Shown here: positions 9,329-17,723 of the stretch, piece by piece
Numbering within the stretch: the stretch's first letter is position 1
Layout of the letters: the number at the start of each line of letters is the position of its first letter
NCBI RefSeq assembly: GCF_014653695.1
Contig: NZ_BNAR01000007.1
Location: forward strand, 124,001-188,000
Length of the DNA stretch: 64,000 nucleotides
Direction of reading: 5' to 3'
From: Lentzea cavernae
GTDB lineage: Bacteria > Actinomycetota > Actinomycetes > Mycobacteriales > Pseudonocardiaceae
Program-made: the position numbers and the translations under genes
The notes under the pieces: generated by a model
What the model saw: only the letters and a program-made list of their open reading frames with translations
Told to the model about the DNA's origin: nothing
The model's database searches: none

Positions 9329-10426
9329 TTAGTTGCTTCCGGCCTTGCGGCGGACCTCCTCGAAGGTTCGGAGGTAGCGCTGCCGGAAGTCCTCGCGTTC
9401 GACCCACGTCGTGTGTTCGGCGGGTTGGGGTGAGGCGGGTGGTGGGAGCGTCGTGTTCGCGACGGGCGGTGGAGCCGGCTCGGGTTCTTGTTCGAGCTGC
9501 GGCTCGGGATGCGGTTCGAGCTGCGGCTCGGGCTGCGGTTCGAGCTGCGACTCAGGTTGCGATTCGAGGTGCGACTCAGGCTGTGATCCGAGGTGCGGCT
9601 CGGGCTGCGGTTCGGGGTATCGCTCGAGGTGCGGCTCGGGCGGCGCGACCGGCTCGAGTCCGGAGTCCTCAACGACAGGCCCAGAAGTGTCGGTGCTCGC
9701 CGCTACGCTCGATTCGGGGGGTTCAACTTCCCCCAAGGGGGGATCGAGGTCCCCATCCCAATCGTATCCAGCGGCACCGACAGTCTTCGGTTCCGCGACG
9801 AGTTCCGCGACCGGCTCAGCGGCAAGGTCCGCGGCGGACTTGGCAGCCGGTGTGGCGGCAAGCTCTGCGGCAGACCCGGCGACCGGCTTGGCGGCAGGCG
9901 ACGTGACCCGCTCGCCATCCGGCTTGGCGGTGAATTCGCTGACCGGCTCGACAACAGGCGCGGCGGCCGGCTTGGCAACAGGCTTGGCGGCGAGCTTGCT
10001 GACGGGCTCGGCGGCATGCGCGGCACCGGGCTCGACAACCGGCTTGTTGACCGGCTCGACGACGGCCGCGGCACCGGGCCCGACAACCGGCTTGGCAGCC
10101 AGCTTGCTGACCGGCTCGACAACAGGCGCGGCACCGGGCCGGGCGACAGGCGCGATGGCAGGTCCGGCCAGCGTCGCCAGCGCCGGTTCCAGCTGCCGCA
10201 GCCCCATCACCGGGTTGCGGTGGATCGGCCGCGTGTCGTAGTCGTCGTCCACCGGCTCGACGGTCGCGGGCTTCTCCACCCACGTCCGCTCGAGCGGTGC
10301 CTCCGACGGCGAGGAAGCGCGCGACTCGGCGTCCTCCCGGCGCCGCACCACCACGTACATGAGGGCTGCCCCCAAGGTGAAGGACAGCACGCACAGCCCG
10401 AAGACGATCCCGACTGCCCCTGCCAT
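9329..10426 (-). CDS. Membrane-anchored Pro/Ala/Glu-rich repeat protein
   Basis: The 365-aa protein has one N-terminal transmembrane helix (about residues 4-27) followed by RRRED. A long low-complexity region follows, first with Ala/Pro/Val repeats resembling PVSKLAAKPVV..PGAA (about residues 95-215), then with Pro-Glu-X-Leu-Glu repeats (about residues 255-325). The C-terminus (about 335-365) is short and charged (WVEREDFRQRYLRTFEEVRRKAG). Such rods often span the cell wall or act as flexible linkers. It lies 10 bases behind the OmpA-like gene in a three-gene unit. I do not recognise the family. Confidence 0.8.
   Translation of the reverse strand: MAGAVGIVFGLCVLSFTLGAALMYVVVRRREDAESRASSPSEAPLERTWVEKPATVEPVDDDYDTRPIHRNPVMGLRQLEPALATLAGPAIAPVARPGAAPVVEPVSKLAAKPVVGPGAAAVVEPVNKPVVEPGAAHAAEPVSKLAAKPVAKPAAAPVVEPVSEFTAKPDGERVTSPAAKPVAGSAAELAATPAAKSAADLAAEPVAELVAEPKTVGAAGYDWDGDLDPPLGEVEPPESSVAASTDTSGPVVEDSGLEPVAPPEPHLERYPEPQPEPHLGSQPESHLESQPESQLEPQPEPQLEPHPEPQLEQEPEPAPPPVANTTLPPPASPQPAEHTTWVEREDFRQRYLRTFEEVRRKAGSN
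9480..9640 (-). repeat. In-frame tandem repeats coding for Pro-Glu-rich segments
   Basis: Short units around CTCGGGCTGCGGTTCGAG recur with small changes and encode alternating PEPQLE/PESQLE stretches. The repeats keep frame inside the coding region, so copy number can vary without breaking the gene. A second imperfect set at about 9940-10140 encodes the 20-odd-residue PVSKLAAKPV-type units. Confidence 0.75.
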
Positions 10427-10436
10427 GCGAAGGCTC

Positions 10437-10991
10437 CTAGGTGACGAGGACGTCGATCTGAGGTCCGAAGTCCGTGGGAGGGCCCCAGACGGGGTCCACG
10501 ACCACCCGAGTGGTGATCACGCTGTCCACGCCCTGCTCGGCCAGGTACTGCCGCAGCAGGCCGGCCCTCTCCATCGCGAGCACGTCGCAGCGGTGCGACG
10601 CCGTCTCGCCGTTCCAGGCGTGCGCGATCAGCGTCACCGAGCCGGCCACGTTGCGCAGCACGCCCGCGAGCGATCGCCGCACGTCCTCGCCGCGGCCCAC
10701 CAGGGACGCGGTGCCCGGCGCGAAGGTGATGCCCTTGACCGAGTGCGAGGTGAACAGGTCGCGCACGGCATCCTGGGCGACGGCGGCCGGCAGCACGAGG
10801 GGTGCGGCCGGTTCCATCCGGAGGGGCACCAGGAAGTCGGTGACCGGTACCGGGCCCGACTGCACGACGGGCACCGCGGGCGAGGACGACAGGGCCGTCG
10901 TGAGTTCCTCGCCGTACACGGAGAAGCCGAACGCCGTCACCGACGCCGGCACCATCAGCGCGCCGGCGAGCAGCGGGACCCAGCGCCTCAC
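10437..10991 (-). CDS. OmpA-like domain protein, secreted or membrane-tethered
   Basis: The 184-aa protein has an N-terminal signal or anchor helix (MRRWVPLLAGALMVPASVTAF). Residues from about 85 to the end match the OmpA/MotB C-terminal pattern: ITFAPGTASLVG, a helix, VTLIAHAW, then RCDVLAMERAGLLRQYLAEQGV. These domains bind peptidoglycan in many bacteria, and similar ones occur in actinobacterial envelope proteins. Its ATG overlaps the TGA of the upstream coiled-coil gene by four bases, so the two are translationally coupled. Confidence 0.72.
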   Translation of the reverse strand: MRRWVPLLAGALMVPASVTAFGFSVYGEELTTALSSSPAVPVVQSGPVPVTDFLVPLRMEPAAPLVLPAAVAQDAVRDLFTSHSVKGITFAPGTASLVGRGEDVRRSLAGVLRNVAGSVTLIAHAWNGETASHRCDVLAMERAGLLRQYLAEQGVDSVITTRVVVDPVWGPPTDFGPQIDVLVT

Positions 10992-11938
10992 GAGGCGGCC
11001 ACCTGCTCCGGGATGTGCACGGGCGCAACGCGTTCAGCGGCCGCGGAGAGGACGGCGCGGGCCGCGGACAGTTGCGAGTGGACGGTGCGGCGCAGCTCGT
11101 TCAGCTCCACGGTCCGGTCGGCGACCTCGGCGAGGCGGCGCTGCGCCTCGCGGCTCGCCATCTTCACCACGAACTCCGAACGGGCCTTGGCCAGCGCCTC
11201 CTGCTCCTGCAGGTGTTGCGCGGCCTCGTTGCGGCGCCGGGTCATCGTGAGGTCGAAGAACTGCTGCGCCTTCTCGCGCTTGCGTTCGGAGTCGGCCTCC
11301 AGCGAGTTGCACTGGAGGGCGGTCTCCCGCAGCAGCCTGTCCGCGTCGACCTGGGCCAGTTCGACGGCCTCCGCGCACTCGCGCTCCACCTCGTCGGCGC
11401 GCTGGCGGTGCTGGGCCTCGAGATCGGCGCAGCGGCGCTCCATCTCGAGCTCGCGGCGCTCCACGGCGGCGGCGCGCGAAGCGCAGTCGTGGCGGGTGGC
11501 GTAGAGCTCGGACTCGGCCTCGGCGCGCATGGCTGCGGCCTCGCGTTCGGCCTCTGCCCGCAGGGCGGCGACCTCGCCGTCGGTGCGCTCGCGGAGATCG
11601 GCGCACTCGCGTTCGGCCTGCAGGTGCATCTCCGCGGTCTCGTCCTCGGCGAGGCGGAGCATGCGGTGCATCCGTTCGGTGGCGCTCGCGTGCGAACCGG
11701 ACGTGGTCTCCAGGCGTTCGATCCTGGCGCGCGCCTCTTCCAGGTCCTGGCGCGTCATTTCCAGGAGCTTGCGCAGATCGGCCGCCTGCGCCAGCGCCTC
11801 GGCCCTGTCGAGGCTCGTGAAGCGCAGCTGCTCCTCGAGATTCTCGATGTGCTCGATGACCTGACGGCGGTGAAAACCACGGTAGACAACGTCGAAACCG
11901 GCGTGCAGCGGAACTAGTTCCTGCTCTTTTGCACCCAT
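10988..11938 (-). CDS. DivIVA-like long coiled-coil protein
   Basis: The 316-aa protein has a short N-terminal block resembling a DivIVA/Wag31 domain (VYRGFHRRQVIEHIENLEEQL, residues about 18-38). Almost continuous heptad-rich coiled coil follows, rich in Glu, Ala and Arg. DivIVA proteins organise polar growth and septation in actinobacteria, so a cytoskeletal or envelope scaffold role is plausible. I start at the ATG at 11938, which has AGGTGA five bases upstream; an in-frame GTG lies six bases earlier. First gene of the three-gene envelope cluster. Confidence 0.78.
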   Translation of the reverse strand: MGAKEQELVPLHAGFDVVYRGFHRRQVIEHIENLEEQLRFTSLDRAEALAQAADLRKLLEMTRQDLEEARARIERLETTSGSHASATERMHRMLRLAEDETAEMHLQAERECADLRERTDGEVAALRAEAEREAAAMRAEAESELYATRHDCASRAAAVERRELEMERRCADLEAQHRQRADEVERECAEAVELAQVDADRLLRETALQCNSLEADSERKREKAQQFFDLTMTRRRNEAAQHLQEQEALAKARSEFVVKMASREAQRRLAEVADRTVELNELRRTVHSQLSAARAVLSAAAERVAPVHIPEQVAAS

Positions 11939-12146
11939 GGTCACCTACTCACTCAACCGGGCCGAAGATTGGGCGAGCTTACCCACGGCCGAAGGGGCCA
12001 ACCAGCGTCGAAAGTGGACGGACGGGCTTGCAGTAACACGTGGAATATCGCCCTCTTGCTGCGCAAACAAGACGTCCCTAGATCAACACCAAAGAACGTC
12101 CAGTCACCCGATTGTGTCAACCGGGAGGCCATTCCGGGGTGTTCAC

Positions 12147-12169
12147 TCCGTGCGTTCGCCGCGCACGGA
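12147..12169 (+). other. Hairpin in the divergent 11939-12253 intergenic region
   Basis: The 315-base gap between the coiled-coil gene (minus) and the second DegV gene (plus) must hold both promoters. The only clear structure I see is this perfect 8-bp stem, TCCGTGCG/CGCACGGA, with a 7-base loop, about 85 bases before the DegV start. It could be an operator or an RNA hairpin. Confidence 0.35.
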
Positions 12170-12253
12170 AAGCGACCACCCAGGTCGAGATCACACGAAT
12201 TGCCATCCATCGGTCGTGGCTACCGCGATCACGCTTCGTTAACCTCCTCGTTC

Positions 12254-13096
12254 GTGTCCTCACGAGTAGCCGTCGTCACCGACTCGACCGCGTCACTCCC
12301 GTCCCGTCTGGCGGACCGGTTCGACATCATCACGGTCCCGATGCAGCTCAAGATCGGGTCGGAGTTGATCGAAGAGGCGTACGTGCCGACCGACAGGCTG
12401 CTGCGGGCGATGGAGGCGCAGATCCCGATCACGACGCAGCCGCCGGCGCCGGACGCGTTCTTCTGGGCCTACCAGGACGCGTGGGCGAAGGGCGCGGAGA
12501 CGATCGTGTCGGTGCACGTGACGCCGAAGCTCTCCCCCGCGACGGACGCGGCGAAGCAGGCCGCGGCCAAGTCGCGCGTGCCGGTGTTCATCGTGGACTC
12601 GCACTCGTCGGGCATGACGCTCGGCTTCGCGGCGCTCGCGGCCGCGCGGATCGTGCAGAGCGGCGGCAACGTCCAGAACGCGCGCAGCGTCGCCGAGCAG
12701 CGCGGGCGGGACGCCAGCGTGCTGATCTACGTCGACACGCTGCACTACCTGCGCCAGGCGGGCCGGGTCAGCGCGGCGGCCAAGGTCTTCGGCGACGCGC
12801 TCTCGGTGAAGCCGCTGCTCACCGTCGTGGACGGCGAGGTGGAGCCGTTCGACAAGGTCGTGGGCCGCGACCGGGCGCTGGCCAAGCTCGTGGACAAGGC
12901 CGTGGCGCTCGCCTACGGGCGCAACGTGGACCTCGCGGTCGAGCACTTCGCGGCCGAGAAGGAGGGCCACGAGCTGCTCCAGATGCTGCAGAAGCGGATC
13001 CCGCACGCCCGCGACGTCGTCCTGACGCAGGTCAGCGCCGCGATCGGCGCGAACGTGGGTCCGGGAGCGCTGGCCGTCACGGTCTCGCCGTTCTGA
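12254..13096 (+). CDS. DegV family fatty-acid-binding protein (copy 2)
   Basis: This 280-aa DegV protein is paralogous to the one at 7342-8184: VAVVTDSTASLP at the N-terminus, HSSGMTLGFAAL, LIYVDTLHYLRQAGRVS and IGANVGPGALAVTVSPF. The likely role is fatty-acid binding, with specificity different from copy 1 given divergence in the lipid loop. The GTG at 12254 fits the family N-terminus. No good ribosome site is visible, so translation may be leaderless. Longer in-frame readings extend into non-conserved sequence. Its stop abuts the convergent tetR stop at 13097. Confidence 0.9.
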   Translation: MSSRVAVVTDSTASLPSRLADRFDIITVPMQLKIGSELIEEAYVPTDRLLRAMEAQIPITTQPPAPDAFFWAYQDAWAKGAETIVSVHVTPKLSPATDAAKQAAAKSRVPVFIVDSHSSGMTLGFAALAAARIVQSGGNVQNARSVAEQRGRDASVLIYVDTLHYLRQAGRVSAAAKVFGDALSVKPLLTVVDGEVEPFDKVVGRDRALAKLVDKAVALAYGRNVDLAVEHFAAEKEGHELLQMLQKRIPHARDVVLTQVSAAIGANVGPGALAVTVSPF

Positions 13097-13744
13097 TCAG
13101 AGGTCCGCGACTTCCTCCGCGAGGAGCAGCCCGGGGTCGAACCCCATGGGCGTGAGGTGCCCGGAGAGCTCGAGCGACAGGACGCCCTGCAGGCGCGTCC
13201 AGAACGACAGGGCGCGGTGCACCGTCGGCGACGACGCCAGGAGCTTGCCCGCCCACCGCCGGTCCATGCCCAGGAACACGTCGAACGGGCTCTGCGGCGT
13301 CTCCTCCGCCGTGCCGCAGACCTCCAGGAGCACCGCCAGGATCTCGTCCGAGATGGCGGTGATGTCGTCGGGCGCGTGGTAGCCGGGCACCGGCGTGCCG
13401 TAGATCAGCAGGTACCGCTGCGGGTCGCTCAGCGCCCACTCCCGGATGACCGCGGCGAGCGCCACGGCGGTCGTCCCCGCCTCGTGGGCGGCGCGGACGG
13501 TGTCGGCGAGGCTGCGGTAGGCGTCCCGGATGAGCGCGGTGATCAGCTCGTCGCGACCGGCGAAGTACCGGTACAGCGCCGGCCCGGTCATGCCCATCTC
13601 CTTGGCGATGGCGTTGAGTGACAACGCTGTCACGCCGTTGGCGGCGATCTGCTCCCACGCGTGCCGCTTGACCTCGTCGCGCACCTGGGCTCGGTAGCGC
13701 TCGCGAGGGTTCCGCCCTGCGTCCACGCCTGACTCCATCACCAT
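13097..13744 (-). CDS. TetR family transcriptional regulator
   Basis: The 215-aa protein has an N-terminal helix-turn-helix of the TetR type (residues about 20-66, with LSLNAIAKEMGMTGPALYRYFAGRDELI). A ligand-binding C-terminal domain follows, with the WxxLhG-like FWTRLQGVLSLELSGHL often seen in the TetR C-terminal family. It is divergent from a small membrane protein gene, and two matching operator-like palindromes lie between them, so it probably represses both itself and that gene. Start at 13744, with a possible internal ATG six bases downstream. Confidence 0.93.
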   Translation of the reverse strand: MVMESGVDAGRNPRERYRAQVRDEVKRHAWEQIAANGVTALSLNAIAKEMGMTGPALYRYFAGRDELITALIRDAYRSLADTVRAAHEAGTTAVALAAVIREWALSDPQRYLLIYGTPVPGYHAPDDITAISDEILAVLLEVCGTAEETPQSPFDVFLGMDRRWAGKLLASSPTVHRALSFWTRLQGVLSLELSGHLTPMGFDPGLLLAEEVADL

Positions 13745-13745
13745 A

Positions 13746-13760
13746 GTTAGACCCTCTCAC
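13746..13760. promoter_or_regulatory. Candidate TetR operator 1
   Basis: GTTAG-ACCCT-CTCAC is an imperfect inverted repeat immediately before the tetR start codon. It shares 13 of 15 bases with the operator at 13814-13828, consistent with autoregulation. Confidence 0.5.
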
Positions 13761-13768
13761 ACTTGTTA

Positions 13769-13798
13769 TTGACAGTCACGCCCGCTTCGGCTTAGCTT
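13769..13798 (+). promoter_or_regulatory. Candidate promoter of the 115-aa membrane protein gene
   Basis: A perfect TTGACA (13769-13774) and TAGCTT (13793-13798) are 18 bases apart. Transcription would start near 13805, just ahead of the operator at 13814-13828. Confidence 0.6.
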
Positions 13799-13813
13799 CT
13801 TCGTGTCACGAGA

Positions 13814-13828
13814 GTTAGAACCTCTAAC
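13814..13828. promoter_or_regulatory. Candidate TetR operator 2
   Basis: GTTAG-AACCT-CTAAC has perfect 5-bp arms. It overlaps the expected initially transcribed region of the plus-strand gene, a position from which bound repressor would block initiation or early elongation. Confidence 0.6.
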
Positions 13829-13864
13829 AACTGCGACTGCCGCTAACGAACGAAGGAGCTCGTC

Positions 13865-14212
13865 ATGACCACGACCACCCGCATCGCCGTTCACCCGTCG
13901 ACGTCCACACTGGTCGCGGCCTGGGCCGCCCCCGTCATGGTCGTCGGCCAGTTCGGCCTGCTCTCCGGCATCCCGATCGCCGTCGTGCTCGCCGCGAGCC
14001 TGCGCGACAGCAGGTCCAAGGCCCTGCGCTGGTGGTCAGGCGCCCTCGCGCTGGCCTACGCGACCCCGTTGACGATGTGGCTGGCCGGGCCGAGCCAGTC
14101 GCCCAGCCTGTCCAAGTACATGGACACCCCGACGACCGCGGTGCTCGCCGCGGCCGGTGTCGCCACCGCGATCGCGCACCAGGTAGTTCGCAGGCGGTCT
14201 ACTCACAAGTAA
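13865..14212 (+). CDS. Small membrane protein under TetR control
   Basis: The 115-aa protein has about three hydrophobic helices (roughly residues 16-45, 53-72 and 86-106) and a basic C-terminus. It has a good ribosome site (GAAGGAG). I do not recognise a family. Such small membrane proteins beside a divergent TetR are often export or stress proteins, but no substrate can be inferred. Confidence 0.85.
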   Translation: MTTTTRIAVHPSTSTLVAAWAAPVMVVGQFGLLSGIPIAVVLAASLRDSRSKALRWWSGALALAYATPLTMWLAGPSQSPSLSKYMDTPTTAVLAAAGVATAIAHQVVRRRSTHK

Positions 14213-14222
14213 CCTGGCGGGC

Positions 14223-14951
14223 GTGACCCTCCCCCTGACCGGCGAACGCACAGTCCCCGGTATCGCGGAAGAGAACTACTGGTTCCGGCGCCACGAGGCG
14301 GCCTATCTCCACCTCCTCGGCCACTGCGCGGACGCCGTCGTGCTGGAGGCGGGGTGCGGCGAGGGCTACGGCGCCCAGCTGATCCGCACGGTCGCCCGCC
14401 GGGTGGTCGCCCTCGACTACGACGAGCTGACCTCGCAGCACGTGGCCCGCGCCTACCCTCAGCTGAACGTGCTGCGCGGGAACCTGGCGACGCTGCCGTT
14501 GCGCGACCAGAGCGTCGACGTGGTGGCGAACCTGCAGGTCATCGAGCACCTGTGGGACCAGGAGGGGTTCCTGGCGGAGTGCCTGCGGGTGCTGCGTCCC
14601 GGCGGGAAGCTCATCGTCACGACGCCGAACAGGCTGACGTTCTCGCCCGGCCAGGACACGCCGCTGAACCCGTTCCACACCAGGGAACTGGCACCGTCCG
14701 AACTGGACGAGATGCTGCGCGACGCTGGTTTCCGCGTTGACGAACTGACGGGACTGCGTCACGGACCAAGGCTTGACACGCTCCTGAACGGACAGATCAT
14801 CAACGCACAGGTCGAAGTCGCCCTGTCCGGTGCGCCGTGGCCGGTCGAGCTCAAGGAGGCTGTGGAGTCGGTGGCGGTGGAGGACTTCGACATCACCGGA
14901 GACGACATGGACGCCTGCCTCGACCTCGTGGCCGTGGCGGTGCGCACGTGA
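14223..14951 (+). CDS. Class I SAM-dependent methyltransferase (Rv3030-like)
   Basis: The 242-aa Rossmann methyltransferase has SAM-binding motif I LEAGCGEGYG (41-50), acidic ALDYDELT, NLQVIEHLWD and the LRPGGKLIVTTPN strand. The next two genes encode a GH57 branching enzyme and a GT4 glucosyltransferase. This is the order Rv3030-Rv3031-Rv3032 of the mycobacterial methylglucose lipopolysaccharide locus, so O-methylation of a cytosolic glucan is the best inference. GTG start; its TGA overlaps the next GTG. Confidence 0.87.
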   Translation: MTLPLTGERTVPGIAEENYWFRRHEAAYLHLLGHCADAVVLEAGCGEGYGAQLIRTVARRVVALDYDELTSQHVARAYPQLNVLRGNLATLPLRDQSVDVVANLQVIEHLWDQEGFLAECLRVLRPGGKLIVTTPNRLTFSPGQDTPLNPFHTRELAPSELDEMLRDAGFRVDELTGLRHGPRLDTLLNGQIINAQVEVALSGAPWPVELKEAVESVAVEDFDITGDDMDACLDLVAVAVRT

Positions 14952-16423
14952 CCGAGCAGCACACGACGAAGGCCTCCGAGGGCACGTTCTGCCTGGTCCT
15001 GCACAGCCACCTGCCCTGGCTCGCCCACCACGGCGCGTGGCCGGTCGGCGAGGAGTGGCTCTACCAGGCGTGGGCGCACTCGTACCTGCCCGTCGTGGAC
15101 ATGCTGCGGCGCTTCGCCGACGAGGGCCGCTCCGACGTGCTGACGCTCGGCGTCACCCCGGTCCTGGCCGCGCAGCTGGACGACCCGTACTCCCTGCGCG
15201 GCATGCACGACTGGCTCGGCAACTGGCACCTGCGCTCGCACTTCGCCGGGGAACGGCTGCCGGAGCTGTCGGCGTACGAGCACCGCGCGTCCTCCTGGGC
15301 GCTGGACAGGTTCGAAACCCAGTGGCGGCACGGGTTCTCGCCCGTCCTGAGGTCGCTTGTGGACTCGTCGACGATCGAGCTGCTCGGCGGGCCGGCGACG
15401 CACCCCTTCCAGCCGTTGCTGGACCCGCGGGTGCGGGCGTTCGCCCTGCGGACCGGCCTGGACGACACCGCGCTGCGCATCGGCCGTGCTCCCGAGGGGA
15501 TCTGGGCGCCGGAGTGCGGCTACTCGCCCGGCATGGAGGCGGGATACGCGGCGGCGGGCGTCAAGAGGTTCATGGTCGACGGGCCCGCGCTGCACGGCGA
15601 CACGTCGTCCGCGCATCCCGTGGGATCGTCGGACGTGCTGGCGTTCGGGCGCGATCTCGAGGTCTCGTACCGCGTCTGGTCGCCGAAGGTCGGCTATCCG
15701 GGCGATGCCGCGTACCGGGATTTTCACACTTATGATCATCCGACGGGCCTCAAGCCGTCGCGCGTGACGGGCAAGAACGTGGCGCCCGAGGACAAGCGTC
15801 CGTACGACCCGTTGCTGGCGCGCGAGGCCCTGGACAGGCACGTGGCCGACTTCGTGGAGACGGTCGTGCGGCGGTTGCGTGCGATCGATGGCGGGCTGGT
15901 CGTGGCGGCCTACGACACCGAGTTGTACGGGCACTGGTGGCACGAGGGTCCGTTGTGGCTGGAGGGCGTGCTGCGCGCGTTGCCCGAGGCGGGTGTGCGC
16001 GTGACGACGTTGCGAGGTGCCGTCGAGGCCGGGCACGTGGGCGCTCCGGTCGAGCTGCCAGCGTCGTCGTGGGGCAGCGGCAAGGACTGGCGCGTGTGGG
16101 ACGGCGCGCAGGTCGCCGACATCGTGTCGCTGAACGAGTCGGTGCAGAAGGAGCTGCTGGGGCTGGACTTCTCCTCCGACGTGAGGGATCCGGTGCTGGA
16201 CCAGGCGGTGCGCGAGGCGCTGCTGGCGTTGTCGAGCGACTGGGCCTTCATGGTCACGAAGGACTCGGCCGCCGACTACGCCCGCTACCGCGCGAAGATT
16301 CACAGCGACCGCTTCAGCGAGCTCGCGGCGTTGGCACGACACGGTCGCGGACTGGGCAGGGCGGCGGAGCTCCGCGCGGCGGACGGCCCGTTCGGGCACC
16401 TGGACGCGCGAGGAATGGGGTAA
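14948..16423 (+). CDS. GH57 1,4-alpha-glucan branching enzyme
   Basis: This 491-aa GH57/DUF1957 protein makes alpha-1,6 branches in alpha-1,4-glucans. It has N-terminal LHSHLPW, the nucleophile glutamate in IWAPECGY (E189) and the acid aspartate in AYDTELYGHWW (D323). A C-terminal helical domain is typical of branching members. The GTG at 14948 overlaps the upstream stop; the longer frame through the methyltransferase gene is not coding. It is the second branching enzyme in the window beside GlgB (49550), which suggests a separate glucan pool. Confidence 0.93.
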   Translation: MTEQHTTKASEGTFCLVLHSHLPWLAHHGAWPVGEEWLYQAWAHSYLPVVDMLRRFADEGRSDVLTLGVTPVLAAQLDDPYSLRGMHDWLGNWHLRSHFAGERLPELSAYEHRASSWALDRFETQWRHGFSPVLRSLVDSSTIELLGGPATHPFQPLLDPRVRAFALRTGLDDTALRIGRAPEGIWAPECGYSPGMEAGYAAAGVKRFMVDGPALHGDTSSAHPVGSSDVLAFGRDLEVSYRVWSPKVGYPGDAAYRDFHTYDHPTGLKPSRVTGKNVAPEDKRPYDPLLAREALDRHVADFVETVVRRLRAIDGGLVVAAYDTELYGHWWHEGPLWLEGVLRALPEAGVRVTTLRGAVEAGHVGAPVELPASSWGSGKDWRVWDGAQVADIVSLNESVQKELLGLDFSSDVRDPVLDQAVREALLALSSDWAFMVTKDSAADYARYRAKIHSDRFSELAALARHGRGLGRAAELRAADGPFGHLDARGMG

Positions 16424-16427
16424 CGGG

Positions 16428-17675
16428 ATGCGCGTGCTGATGTTGTCGTGGGAGTACCCGCCGGTGGTCGTCGGCGGGCTGGGCAGGCACGTCCACGCGC
16501 TCGCGACACAGCTGGCCGCGCAGGGGCACGACGTCGTCGTGCTGTGCCGCCAGCCCTCCGGCACGGACGCGATCACGCACCCGACGGTCGACGTGGTCAG
16601 CGAGGGCGTGCGGCTGGTCCGCGTCGCCGAGGACCCGGCGCACTTCGTGTTCGAGAAGGACCTCCTGGCCTGGACGCTCGCGATGGGCCACGCGATGACG
16701 CGCGCCGGGCTGGCTCTGAGTTCGTGGCGCCCGGACGTGGTGCACGCGCACGACTGGCTCGTCGCGCACCCGGCCGTGGCGCTGGCTGAGGCCTTCGGCG
16801 TGCCGCTGGTCGCCACGATCCACGCCACCGAGGCGGGCCGTCACTCGGGCTGGCTGTCGCACCCGCTGAACCAGCAGGTGCACTCCGTGGAGTGGTGGCT
16901 GGCGAACCGCGCCGACTCGTTGATCACGTGCTCGTCGGCGATGCGGAGCGAGGTCGCGCATCTGTTCGAAGTGGACACCGCCGACGTCTCCGTGCTGCAC
17001 AACGGCATCGAGCCGGGCGGCTGGAAGGTGCGCGCGAAGGACGTCGGCGCCGCCCGGCGCACGTACTCGCCGCACGGTGATCCGCTGCTGTTCTTCTTCG
17101 GCCGCATCGAGTGGGAGAAGGGCATCCAGGACCTGATCGCCGCGCTCCCCCGCATCCGCCGCGCCCACCGGGGCACGCGCGTGGTCGTCGCCGGCGGTGG
17201 GTCGCAGACCGAGTGGCTGCAGGACCAGGCGCGCAAGCACCGCGTGCTGCGGGCCGTGGAGTTCGTCGGGCACCTCTCCGACAGGACCCTGGCGGCGGTG
17301 CTCACCGCGGCCGACGCCGTGGTGCTGCCCTCCCGTTACGAACCTTTCGGCATCGTGGCCCTGGAAGCCGCGGCCGCCGGGACTCCCCTGGTCGCGTCGA
17401 CCGCCGGAGGGCTCGGCGAGGTCGTGCTGGACGGCGTCACCGGACTGTCGTTCGTCCCCGGCGACGTGGACGGACTCACCCGCGCCGTGCGTGACGTGCT
17501 GTCCGACCCCACCTCGGCCGCATCCCGTGCGCGCGCGGCGAAAGCACGGCTCGTCTCCGACTTCAACTGGGCCACGATCGCCGCCGACACGGCGTCCGTG
17601 TACTCGTCCGCTGCCGTGCGCGAACCACGTGTGTTGGGGCGCCCCAAAATCGCGACGGGCAATCTGTTCACCTAG
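16428..17675 (+). CDS. GT4 glycosyltransferase (Rv3032-like alpha-1,4-glucosyltransferase)
   Basis: The 415-aa GT-B glycosyltransferase has the N-terminal glycogen-synthase-like MLSWEYPPVVVGGLGRHVHAL. The DVVHAHDWL strand is present, as are FFFGRIEWEKGI and the nucleotide-sugar EX7E region in PFGIVALEAAAAGTP. The mycobacterial orthologue elongates methylglucose lipopolysaccharide and contributes to glycogen. Here it follows the GH57 gene by four bases, in the same operon. Confidence 0.92.
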   Translation: MRVLMLSWEYPPVVVGGLGRHVHALATQLAAQGHDVVVLCRQPSGTDAITHPTVDVVSEGVRLVRVAEDPAHFVFEKDLLAWTLAMGHAMTRAGLALSSWRPDVVHAHDWLVAHPAVALAEAFGVPLVATIHATEAGRHSGWLSHPLNQQVHSVEWWLANRADSLITCSSAMRSEVAHLFEVDTADVSVLHNGIEPGGWKVRAKDVGAARRTYSPHGDPLLFFFGRIEWEKGIQDLIAALPRIRRAHRGTRVVVAGGGSQTEWLQDQARKHRVLRAVEFVGHLSDRTLAAVLTAADAVVLPSRYEPFGIVALEAAAAGTPLVASTAGGLGEVVLDGVTGLSFVPGDVDGLTRAVRDVLSDPTSAASRARAAKARLVSDFNWATIAADTASVYSSAAVREPRVLGRPKIATGNLFT

Positions 17676-17723
17676 ATCCGCTACAGTCGCCGGTCCCGTT
17701 AACAACAGGTGACCGAGGACTGA

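Noticed and set aside
9480..10140. CRISPR-like array
   Set aside because: Repeats are coding, imperfect and without unique spacers of constant length.
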